From: Rostrohypoxylon terebratum
Lineage: Eukaryota; Ascomycota; Sordariomycetes; Xylariales; Hypoxylaceae
Length of the DNA: 64,000 nt
Assembly (NCBI GenBank): GCA_022497145.1
Contig: MU385864.1
Span: forward strand, 62,001-126,000
Direction: 5' to 3'
Translations under genes and position numbers: made by a program
Shown here: positions 49,703 to 60,300 of the stretch, in pieces
Layout of the letters: every line of letters begins with the position of its first letter
Position numbering within the stretch: position 1 is the first letter of the stretch
Notes under the pieces: model-generated
Told to the model about the DNA's origin: nothing
Database searches by the model: none
What the model saw: the letters and a program-made list of their open reading frames with translations, nothing else

Positions 49703-51567
49703 TCACGACTTCTCTTCGTCCCAACCCCAAACCTGTGAGAGATATCTCTCCATGTTGACTCGCTTCGTTCGCATCTCCACCATCCATGGGTGTTCGAGCA
49801 TTCTCCACGGGCTTGCTCGGCGAGTTGGTTCTTTCTCGAGACTGTTGTTGATTTTGTTAGCCTGAATTTCATCTTTAACCAACTACACTAGGAACTTAGA
49901 ACTTACCAGCACTCGATGAAATACTTGAAACTATCACTCCAGAATATGTTGGCATCCGGTTCATCCTTCAGCTTTGGTATCGGTTGTCGGACAATGTACG
50001 TCAAAAGGTCGATCAATCCTGCCTTGGGCTGCATCTCAGTTCCATCAGCAGGGAAGGGGAATCGGTGCTGGGCCACCTCGAGGAGGGTGACTCCGGTGGA
50101 CCAGACGTCTGAGGTGATGGTGTAACTTTGGCCAGTGATACGCTCGGGTGCCATGTAATAACTTGTGCCGATGAAAGTGTTGGCTTCGCCCTTAGTTCCG
50201 AAGTCACCTGAGACACCAAAGTCGCACAACTTGACTTCACCGTTGCGGCAGAGCAAAATGTTTGATGGTTTTATATCTCGGTGGATGATCTTCTTGCTGT
50301 GGAGGTATGTCAGACCTCGTAGGACACCCTCGGCAATCTTGCCCAAAACTTTCTCGCCTGTTCGGCCTCCGAGCCGCTTGACCTCTTTGTAGATACTGTC
50401 AAGGGATCCGCCCTCGCAGAATTCCATAGCAATAGAGATAGTGGCAGTAGCAGGGTCACCGAAAACTCCATAGTATCGGCAGATGTGCTCCGACGCACAC
50501 TCCTTGTTGAAATTGATCTCACGGAAAATTTGTTTCTTGACGTCCGGATCCGGATTCGTAGTAATGACCTAAAAACCCGGTTAATACTCATTTGTACCAT
50601 CCAAAAAGCGATACTCTGAAATAATTAGTGACATACCTTCAGTGCGAATACCGTCTTCCCGCCCTTTAGCTGGCAACGGGTCACGGCACCACCGGCACCC
50701 TCACCTAAGCTACCTAGTTCGACGATCCGGTTCTCGGCGCTCGCAATTCTCCACCCGTTGTCGTCGAGCTCTTCTACGTCAGCAGTTCTTGCTTTTTCCA
50801 AGGTAAGCTTATCAAAGCTATCCTCGAGCCCTTGCATGCTTCCATCCCGCTCCATCCCGATGCCTCCTTCGCTTCGCTCGGAATAGATGGAACCGACGGC
50901 TGATATCGGGTCAGGCGTTCCCTGTGGTTTCGAACCGATTCCATACTGCGATGCAAAGGAGAGGGCAGAGAACTGGGAGCCTGCGGATGTCGGGTTGCTG
51001 GCTCGGCCGTCGAGGGGTCCAAAGCTACCAGATCGGGAGTGTGCCGCGCTACTCTCGCTGCCACCGCTCGCCGACTGGCCGGGCTGAACTGTCGGTCGAT
51101 GTTGCTCATAGGGCGCTACGGTGCTGCCCATGGGCGTGGCAACATGAACTGTGAGTTGAGGGCGCGAGGGACCGCCCGCGGCAGCGCCCACAGGCTTGAC
51201 GTTGGGAGATGGAGGGATGGCTAGACCTAATCTCGGCGTTCGTCCGCCGCTTGGTCTACCGCCGCCGAGTGCGGGTCGAAGAGGAGCGGGGGAGGACGAC
51301 ATGATGGGAATGGGTGTCGAGACGGGTGGAGGGGTGCCAACTGCCGCACCTATCGATGCTGTAGTTGAAGCCTTCATATTGAACAGACGTTAGCATCGCA
51401 GGCATATGAGCAAAAGAAGCTTGCCCAACCACAGTCAGGAATTAGAATAAAGGAACCTGTAATATAAAAACTACGTGTGAAATAATACTAAGTTAGGAGA
51501 AGAGGGATCGATTTACATTTTGGGTCACGGGCTCAGAGGCCTGTGCGGAATTCTCGTGGTCGGGCAT
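49703..51567 (-). CDS. mkk1: MAP kinase kinase, MKK1/MKK2 type (cell wall integrity pathway)
   Basis: A dual-specificity kinase that activates the Slt2/Mps1-type MAP kinase in the cytoplasm. Model: complement(join(49703..49841, 49907..50568, 50637..51371, 51517..51567)), 528 aa. The small first exon encodes MPDHENSAQASEPVTQN; the 145-bp intron after it contains an ATG (51,377) that could be mistaken for the start. The N-terminal 200 residues are Pro/Ser-rich and disordered. The kinase domain has LGEGAGGAV, the ATP-binding lysine K262 in FALK (last residue of exon 2), HRDIKPSNI (D360), DFG in KLCDFGVSG, activation loop up to NTFIGTSYYMAPERI, and SDVWSTGVTLLE. The last exon gives LEKEPTRRASPWRML and ends QVWGWDEEKS, typical of fungal MKK1 orthologues. 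Confidence 0.93.
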
Positions 51568-51906
51568 TTGTGCTAGTCCGGGTTCTCTCCACCACAGCTA
51601 GAGAGATTGCGCAGCAAGCCTGTGGCTGTGGGTGTATGCGTGGTGCGTGTTCTTGGTCCTTGGTTCCTGGTGTAGTTTGCCGAGGAAGCGGTCGGGCTGC
51701 TGCAAAGTACAAAGAGGAAATAAAAGGGCCGAAGCTAGCTGTATGTAACAATCCGACCAACGATAGGGAAACTGGAGTCACTGGACTCGTTCAAGTATGT
51801 ATATTTCTAACGAGGTCACGCAGTACAAAGCGTCGTCGCAGGTAAAATGAGTAGATAAGTAAAGTCGGTTAGGTTAGGTAGGTATCGAATAATGAGAAAT
51901 ACGAAT

Positions 51907-51941
51907 AGGTGATAGGTGATAGGTGATAGGTAGTAGGTAGT
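51907..51941. repeat. 7-bp tandem repeat AGGTGAT x3 then AGGTAGT x2
   Basis: Five consecutive 7-bp units, the last two being a variant. Confidence 0.85.
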
Positions 51942-52287
51942 AAGTGATATATTCGAAGTGACGTTATTTCCCTAAAACCGTTGAACCGTTGGTGCTACTG
52001 TTTGAGAAAAGAAAGAATGATAATCCTGTTTATTATTGGTTTGAATATCGTATGAGATAAAAGAGCGAATCTCCTCGGAAGCTCCGTTGGTTGACAAGAG
52101 CGAAAATAAAAAGTACCCAGGTCGTTGATTTAGTCGTGTGGGAGAATAATGAAGCGGTTGACCAAAGTGAACCAAGATGGACCAGGGAGAAAGGTGGAGG
52201 AGGTTTTGCTTGTGTGCCGCGCGTAGTTGATGAATTTCTCTCCCCCCCCCCTTGTACGAGGTTCGATGCCCAGCAAAGCCCACGTAC

Positions 52288-52314
52288 CTTGTCTAGCTTG
52301 TCTAGCTTGTCTAG
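52288..52314. repeat. 9-bp tandem repeat, three copies of CTTGTCTAG
   Basis: Three exact consecutive copies in the upstream region of MKK1. Confidence 0.9.
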
Positions 52315-52680
52315 TGCCCTCTTCTGGAAGCGAAGAAGCGACTGGCTAAGACCGGGTATCAAATTCGAGTCGTCGACGGTAAAGCAAGTAAAGCAAACTA
52401 TTAGAAGCTTGCTTGGACTTGATATGCTTTCTCTTTCTCTTTCTCTTTCCTTCTCTCTCTCCTCTGTCACCTCTATCGCCAACACCAGTCGAAAGGCGGG
52501 ACAGTGAACCAGAAACGATGCTCTTTCTTTGCAGGGATTCTGATACAAACCCTTTCATACCAGTTCCTGTCACTGAACAGCCCCAATTTCCCCAGCGCCA
52601 AAACTGCAGTGGATTGGTCGACAAATGACGACTTAGCAGCCAAACAAGCTAGGCAATCAATGTGGAATGGCCTGATTGGA

Positions 52681-52716
52681 TTGTTTGAGTTGTTTGAGTT
52701 GTTTGAGTTGTTTGAG
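52681..52716. repeat. 9-bp tandem repeat, four copies of TTGTTTGAG
   Basis: Four exact consecutive copies. The unit is a multiple of three, so it leaves frames open across itself (LFE or NSN repeats), which explains the spurious ORFs here. Confidence 0.92.
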
Positions 52717-55700
52717 TTGCTGCTAGTTTCCAATGTATGGCTTATGGTCTAATATGGCGTATAACGTATGAAGAGTTAATGGCGTGAAAATGGGTTGTAT
52801 ATGTAGAGAAAGTGGAGAGAAGTGCCCACTGCCCAGTGTAATACTAGTAGTGTACAGGATGGGTAATGGTAATGGATGTAATTGAAATAAGCAGATATGT
52901 AGGTGGGCAAGTATGGGCAAGTACAGTACGGGCAAGTACAACTCCCACTCCCCGTGTCGGGTATTCAGAATTTTGGAGACGATCAGCGGGGCAGTTTTTT
53001 TAGCAGTTTTAGTGGAGTCTTAGCAGCTAAGCAGCCCCAGTCTTTAGCTATCAAGCAGCTTAAACGCTTAAAGATAATAGCTGGAGAATGGGGAATGGAG
53101 ATGTAAAAAGATGATATCAGAAGGTGCAAGCAGCAAAGGTAACAAGACCGGCCCGAGCCTAGACATTAACCGCGCCGGTAGATATATCTCAGTTAGGTAG
53201 GTACCTATATAACGATATGGATATAAAAGTATATAAAATAAAATTTTGGAAAGTCAGAGAATCATAAAGAGTCTCAGTTTCAGGTGAGCAATGTGAGCAA
53301 TACTGGAGTTTCGAGTCTTAATCTATGGATACGAGACAAATGTCTGGCGGCTAACAAATAGCAAATCCGAAATGACGAGGGAAAAAAAGACAAACGAAGA
53401 CACAGGAAAGGTAACCTGTTGGAGGGGTTCGGTTTTGAGGTATGTCAAGAAAACTCGAAGAGGGAAGAGCAAGGAAGACTTTTGTAGCGATGCGCATGTG
53501 CACGGCGTACAATCACTCCAAGTCTCTAATCAATATACAATAGGTACAATACAATAGGACCTAAGTACCTTATTCCAACCGCCTCGCCCCCTAACTGCTA
53601 CCCCTAGCACTCAGCACCCAGCACCCCAGAATGTGACGGTTTCTCAACTCTGGAAGGATCATCATCGCACCCATATGAATGGACGACCAAAAAGCATCAA
53701 CTGCAAGAGACTGCAAGAGTAAAGTAGTTGCGCGCAAGGGGGTAATCTTGAAGTCGTACTGTACCACAACAGCACCAGCAGACCAGTCTGCCAGTCTCAA
53801 GGGTCGAGCGATCATCTCGGGGCCTGACCAGTGATTTCAACCGATTCCGCTGATGCCAATGGTCCCAGGGAATCAAATCATCCAAATCGTGGAACATTGG
53901 CACCTCCAACATCAAACCCCTGACTACGCTTGCACGCTTCAAGCCTTGGCTTAGGACCCCATCGTTAAGCTATCCTTGATACTCCTCGTACCCTTGCAAT
54001 CTTCCACCACTCACGGAGCCGGATCTGGTGTCGTCTAAACCAATTTTCTGATGAAACTTGCAACTTGCCAAAATGCTAATGTACATAGGGTCTTGTATCT
54101 TGCTGCTTGCTGACATGTCTGATTATTTATGTCAGACCGGATTACATAGAAATGAGGTAGACAGGTAGGTTGATATGCACCTCTACGCATTTTTCGGAGT
54201 AGGCGAGATTATCTCAAATTTTGTCAGGAGTCGTTCTCCAAGGAAGGAATAGCGAGAAGTCCAGCTACAACAGCAACCGTACGAAGCTTTGGGTGAGGTG
54301 TGTATGAAACCCCGAATGGCCTATGGCATATGCTTTATGCTTTAGGCCAGGTACCCCAAATATGTGCGGCTGCACATGCGTAGTGCGTGGTGCGTAGTGC
54401 GTGGAACTAACCACTATCAAATGAGGCATACCTCTCTCTCCTCTTTAGACTGTTGGGGTTGGGGTCCGGCTTTGGGGTGAGACAGCATAGACCCCAATTC
54501 TCGATAGCAACACGAGGCTAAAGAAGATTGGCCCGGACCTCAGTTTTTGGAGTTACTCGACTATCTCACCTTGGGGTCCAAAGGATCGAAGCGGTGTCCG
54601 ATCGTGACATCGATATGTCTAGGATGCTGGATAACGAAGCCGAACGATGGTGGTTCGACCAAACATTTGTAATTGTCCTATTGTCCTCACCTCTCTTTCC
54701 TCTGACTGGAACTGTGAGTAGGGCCTCAGTAGGCAAACCACCTAGTACCTAGTACCTAGTTGGTAGGTATGGAGGTAGAACCTGTAGGTACCTGCCTAGT
54801 AGGCAAGCTGGCAAGTTACCAAGCTCGTGAAATCAAGCTCTGCAGACTGCAGGAAAGCATCGGTAAACATAACATATCCCGCATGCATGCCTTCACAGGG
54901 ATGCATGCCTAGGTAGGTACTGTACCTAGCTTCCCGCCTAAGACCCTGTTCCAGGCTTGCCAAGCACTTCAAGCACTTGCGATGAGAGATTAGCTAGTAG
55001 TACAGCTTAGCCGAATGTACGTGTGTATTATCATATGTATGTATTCGTCCGGTTCGAACTCATCACAACGTAAGGCTAGGCTGGAACATCTGCGCTCAGA
55101 CGTCGCCGGGGCTTGCCAAGGGCCGCAGATTTTACTAGTCATGTTATTTCGTTCATTTCTTTTTTCGGGTTTTGACAAATATAAGATTGGCAAATATGGG
55201 TGACAAGTGAGTGATTATGATAGTACTGCTATATTGTCGATCGCGATTACATTATAGGCATATGCAGGGGAAACGAGCTGAAGCTGAAAAAGATGGAAAG
55301 AGCTCTAAAGGTAAGAAAAACAAAGGAGCCGGAGGAACCACGCACCTAGGCACCTCAGGCACTTGCCCAAACCTTGAGAGATGAGCAACTTGGAAAGAAA
55401 AGATTAGGTAAAGATGCAACAGCTAGAAAAGTAAAACCAATGGATCGAACCTGCGAATCTGCGAATCTGCGAACCAACAGCCGCGCGTTTACTTAGTGTG
55501 ACTCTAATCTCTAATCCTTCGAGGCACCTTATCTAATTGGCTCTAACTTTTTAACTTTTCCCCATATTATCCACTATCCCTGTCTTAATTGGCTTTCGAT
55601 TTTTTTTTCTTCCTCTTTTCAAATTTTTGGCCTTTTTGGTAGCGCTTAGCTGAATGTTCAATGATGCGTTTCCCTATATGAAAAATTAGATCGCCCTGTC

Positions 55701-55739
55701 GCCCGATTGCGTACGCTCAACCAGCATATTAGTATTACC

Positions 55740-57377
55740 ATGCCGTCATCCGTGATTGCGGCCGACATAGCCGCTGTATCTGGGTCAGAATCCGAGTCGG
55801 ACGATCAAATAGTGACCTCAGCTAAGTCCGACACAAGCGAGTCGGCATCTGATGCCGAATCCGACTCGCTCGATAGTGCCGCTTCTCGAAAGAGGCGCAA
55901 GATTTCTAATGATTTAGCCCCCATTGTCGATGATCCGAGTGCATCATCTATAAATGTACCATCCAGGATCAAGCGGAAGAATGCCGCTGTCACGCAAATT
56001 AAGCCTCTGGAAGACTCGGCACAAGGCCCAACACCTACGGCCGTTTCAGCGATCGACTCAGTCACCGCACCCGTAGATCGTCATACGACGTTCGAGTCTT
56101 TGAAACTCAGACCATGGCTTGTCCAGTCGCTGGCCAACATGGCAATCAAGAGGCCTACGGGAATCCAGAAAGCTTGTATTCCCGAGATCCTCAAAGGCCG
56201 AGATTGTATCGGAACAAGCAGAACTGGTTCAGGAAAGACGGTTGCTTTCGCCGCTCCTATTCTGCAGAAGTGGGCTGAAGACCCGAGTTCCATCTACGCC
56301 GTTGTGCTGACTGCCACTCGGGAGTTGGCCCTGCAGATATTTGAGCAGTTCAAAGCGATATCGTCACCTCAGTCTCTGAAAGTAATCTTGGTCACCGGAG
56401 GATCTGATATGCGGCCTCAGGCTATCGCTTTAGCCCAGAGGCCTCATGTCGTGATCGCAACCCCTGGCCGTTTAGCTGATCACATCCGTTCTTCCGGGGA
56501 GGATACCATCGGCGGCCTACGGCGCGCGAAATTCGTAGTCCTCGATGAAGCAGATCGGTTACTATCTGCCGGCGGCCCCGGAAGCATGCTGCCAGATATA
56601 GAAGAATGTCTTGGTGTCCTTCCACCATCCACCCAGAGACAGACTCTTCTATTCACGGCCACTATCACCCCCGAAGTCCGCGCACTTAAAGACATGCCAC
56701 CAAAACCTGGGAAGGAGCCAGCTTTTGTATGCGAGGTTGATACGCAGAAGCTTGCTGTCCCAACGACCTTGCATCAAATGTATATACAGGTCAATGTTAC
56801 GCACAAAGAGTATTATTTACATGCCTTCCTCCTGACAGAAGCCAATGTGGAGAAATCCCTTATCATATTCTGTAACCGGACCTCTACAGCCGAATATCTT
56901 CACCATTTACTCCGTCTGCTCGAGCATCGCGTCACATCTCTACACTCTAGATTACCCCAAAGACAGCGTGTCGATAATCTGGGGAGATTCCGGGCGTCGG
57001 CTGCACGAATCCTCGTCGCCACAGACGTCGCCTCTAGAGGTTTAGATATTCCCGAAGTCAGCCTCGTAGTCAATTATGACGTACCACAAGGCCCGGACGA
57101 TTACATCCACCGTGTGGGACGTACCGCCCGAGCAGGTAGAAAAGGTGACGCGGTCACGTTCATTGGGCAACGAGACGTAGAGCGCATCCACGCCATAGAA
57201 ACCCGTGTGGGTAGGGAGCTAGAGGAGTGGGAGGAGGAAGGTGTCAACCTAGAAACTAGATTCATCCGCGACCACATGAAGGAGGTCGGCGAGAAGAAGA
57301 GGGAAGCTCTATTGAATATCGAGGAGCATCGGGAAGTTGGAGGAAAGAAAAAACGGAAGAAGCTCCGGCTCGAATAA
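55740..57377 (+). CDS. dbp8: DEAD-box ATP-dependent RNA helicase Dbp8 (40S ribosome biogenesis)
   Basis: A nucleolar RNA helicase needed for early 18S rRNA processing. Single exon, 545 aa from the ATG at 55740 (MPSSVIAADI); the open frame extends 11 codons upstream without ATG. The N-terminal 110 residues are Ser/Asp-rich with basic RKRRKI. The helicase core starts with the Q motif region TFESLKLRPWL and RPTGIQKACIP. Motif I is SRTGSGKT (K166), Ia is TATRELALQ (usually PTREL), Ib is TPGRL, II is DEAD (269-272), III is FTATITPE in place of SAT, then DVASRGLDIP and HRVGRTARAGR. The TAT form of motif III is a feature I associate with Dbp8. The C-terminus is basic (KKKRKKLRLE). Length fits the family. 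Confidence 0.93.
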   Translation: MPSSVIAADIAAVSGSESESDDQIVTSAKSDTSESASDAESDSLDSAASRKRRKISNDLAPIVDDPSASSINVPSRIKRKNAAVTQIKPLEDSAQGPTPTAVSAIDSVTAPVDRHTTFESLKLRPWLVQSLANMAIKRPTGIQKACIPEILKGRDCIGTSRTGSGKTVAFAAPILQKWAEDPSSIYAVVLTATRELALQIFEQFKAISSPQSLKVILVTGGSDMRPQAIALAQRPHVVIATPGRLADHIRSSGEDTIGGLRRAKFVVLDEADRLLSAGGPGSMLPDIEECLGVLPPSTQRQTLLFTATITPEVRALKDMPPKPGKEPAFVCEVDTQKLAVPTTLHQMYIQVNVTHKEYYLHAFLLTEANVEKSLIIFCNRTSTAEYLHHLLRLLEHRVTSLHSRLPQRQRVDNLGRFRASAARILVATDVASRGLDIPEVSLVVNYDVPQGPDDYIHRVGRTARAGRKGDAVTFIGQRDVERIHAIETRVGRELEEWEEEGVNLETRFIRDHMKEVGEKKREALLNIEEHREVGGKKKRKKLRLE

Positions 57378-60300
57378 TCACCATATCGAATAGCGGCTTG
57401 TTTGTCTGCCTAAGTCTGGATAGATAGAAAAAAGAATAATGTCTTTGGCTGCATTCTGTGTCTCGCTAACTTAATTTGTGACGGCACCATTTGCCTACTA
57501 CTACTGCTTCATTCCGGTATAAGGTACGTCTCCTCTTTAGACTCCCAAATTACCTGTTAATCTTGCAGAATGACGACACTATTTCTCCTCCACAAATTCT
57601 AGGCCATAGGTGGCTTACTGTGTGGCGCGGAGTTATCTGTTTCGTCGGATAAGGGGTGAGACTATCATGGACGCCAAAAGGAACATTGCCTCCATTCACC
57701 ACCATCCAGGGCGCAAACTGTCTTCTATCGGCCGAGTGGCAGCTAAGCCCGTCGTCATGCCTTTTCTTTAAGCGTCAAGCTATTTACGCCACGGCCGAAG
57801 AGAAACACATTGTCGGGTCCGGTTGGAGCTACGAAGAATACGCTACTCTTCATGTCAACACAATTTGCTTTTTTCGCTGGTCGCCGAACCCAAACACGGC
57901 CGATGCTTTTCGACCCTAAACTAGTGCCTAGGAAGGGAGTTAACTGGTACGATCGGAGTAAATGCCTGCCCTAAAACAGCCTGTCACGACGAAAGAGGCT
58001 TACCCTAAGCCCCTCCCCCAGGACATCCCCAATTGTCCCCCCCGGTCGAGTTGGGCTGGACTGGGTTCCAATGGAACAAACATACACGGGACGGTAGTAG
58101 TTTCTGGGGCTTGAACCCGAGGACTTGGGACTGGCTGTCGCCACTAATCTCCACTTCAAGTTCTACGTGGTACTCCTGCAGGAACATATCAAGCTAAGCG
58201 TTGCTGGCGCTGCCACCTACGACCTCACCCACACGTCATGTACATTATGTCTCGTATCCCCCTCTTATCGCGGGGCCTAGTGACCAATGGTCCCTCTCTA
58301 TCTTCCCACAAAAACTCGGGAATCTCGTAGTTGGAGATTGAGCATTGACTTGTGCTCCTGAGCAATTCTGCTGATTATAGCATAGGGCTGTATACCTTTC
58401 TCCAGGGGAAATCGAATGAAGCTGACTTTAGTTCTTATTCAGGAGGTGTATCAGGATGTCATCATGTATGGAACGAGACAATCCTTCTAGAAGAATAGAA
58501 GCCAGCAATTTCCCCAAAGTGCCGTAACCCGAAAACTCGGGACGGTATAGACAGCATGAGCAATATGCCATGTGGTTGCTTGGCAGGGACCTGCTCCTGC
58601 CTGCTTACCCCAGTTCATCTAACAGAATGGATTGGCTATCGTCCGGAGAGGGGGAACAGGGGAAGCGTAAGTGGCTTACCCCCCGGGATGAATTGTCAAT
58701 GGAGAAGTAGCCAATGGCTCCGTAAAGGCTTACATCTAGTAGACTACTCGGCAAAGCATACCACGTACAAAAGACAGCACATCGATGTCAAGCATTCATG
58801 CTTGCTAGACCAAGATGATGAATCAGATCTAGAGGATGAGCATTGAGATAAGAAGCCTAAGCACGAATAGTCCTGCGGATCGCCATATATCTCATTGCCG
58901 CAATAGGTTCTATGCAATCGACATTTCCCGTCCAAGCATTATGATGTACCTATCAACCAAAGTACCGCTACCTCCCATCCCTACCAGCCGTAAGCTCGTC
59001 CAATACCAGACTCTTGGGACCGTCACATCCACAGTCCCTTGTATGATTAACACGGCATCTCCGTTTTGGAACGGACAATCTCTTATATTACTCAGATAGC
59101 GCGATAATATATCCTTTAGCCTACGCGATCTATGCCCTACCGAACCCAGATATCCAGGAAGGCGGAGCCGAGATCGGCTACTCTGCATCTCACATGTACG
59201 GACATGGTATAACTGATAGTGTGTGCATACAGACCTACCATACAATTTCCGCTACTCTGACATAAGAAAACCGCGAACTGATGGGAAGATGACACTCTAC
59301 AATCCGAGAACGAAAAATGTATGAAAAGAGTAGGTATGAGACAGGAAATTGGCTAGTACTATAAGCGGGATGACAAATTACCAGCATAGTTCTTTTCATC
59401 GAGATGGTAAAAGGAAAGAAGGGAACGGGTCGTAGATTACCTAGAGACAAGGTCAAGCCATGTTCCGCTGATGGCGCGGCTGACCTTACATAGTACTGCT
59501 AACTCCCTTGGTGGAACAGAAGGGATCCATGGATTTGTCACAAGCAAAATGAGCCTCTATTGTATCGGATAACGAGCTGTACGACGCTCGAGCTAGGCTA
59601 CTAGTCGATGAAACTCATCTAGGAACGCAAGATGATGTTTACCTAACTCATATTAAGGTACTTGGACTATGTAGGTAATTATTGGTGATTTACTTCGATA
59701 CAGCTATCCCTCACCCGTCGATCCGCCCCCGAACAAGGTAGACTCGCAAATTACTGACATTTTTTAGGCGAGTAATCGATGATTACGGAGCTAGATACTG
59801 CGTATTGCTTACATTTTTGAGTACGTTACATACCTAAGTACCTTTTACTCAAAAAGGTACCTAGCGTTGACAAATCGAGAGCTGACTTGCCTAATCGGGC
59901 GAGTTACATGCCATTATATGTATCTCACGCGTGCCCTACAAGGTTCTCGATGGGGTGGGACGCAGTAAAGCCACGTGCGGAGGAACAAGGGGGTAATAAG
60001 AGAAGGGAAGGGAGGATTGGGCCCCCATGCCGTCTATCCCGCGCGGATTCCGTGTCCCCTCGTTGCGTATTGTGACGTAAAGTGCCGTATGGATTTACGC
60101 GAATACGCGTAGTACCGAGAGCGAAGGCCGCTTTATTCGATCGTGTTTCCCGGTAACGATCAACAAAACAATTTCATGATTCCTGCACATGACCAATAGC
60201 CGTCCATGCTGATACCCGTGTCTTGTTGAGCTGTCGTTCGGAAATCGCACGCTGACCAAAACCCGTGCCGGTAACGTGTGAACCCGAGACATGTGCATAC

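Larger units (their letters stand above)
51568..55739. other. 4.2-kb repeat-rich gap between MKK1 and DBP8
   Basis: Divergent promoters of MKK1 and DBP8 must lie at its two ends. In between are tandem 7-bp and 9-bp repeats (51,907; 52,288; 52,681), a C-run and CT-rich tract near 52,240-52,455 and many TAGGTA-type tracts. The frames present are short and mostly follow these repeats, so I call no gene. The CT-rich strand near 52,430 resembles a pyrimidine-rich fungal promoter. Confidence 0.6.

Noticed and set aside
51372..51377. ATG at 51,377 as the start of MKK1
   Set aside because: It lies at the 3' end of an intron; splicing at the AG immediately after it to the exon at 51,517-51,567 gives a better N-terminus.
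52473..52752. Frames with NSN or LFE repeats
   Set aside because: They are created by the four-copy TTGTTTGAG tandem repeat; the unit length keeps frames open without coding.
55430..55510. Minus-strand GGTTCGATCC resembling a tRNA T-loop, with weak pairing of AGTAAA and TTTACT
   Set aside because: No D-arm or anticodon arm could be folded, and the central part is a GCGAATCT tandem repeat.
58080..58200. Minus-strand GGGTTCAAGCCCC, tRNA-like
   Set aside because: The T-stem does not pair over five bases and no other tRNA arm is present.
59765..59860. GTAATCGATGATTAC-like palindrome near the right end
   Set aside because: Imperfect, single copy and without flanking structure.
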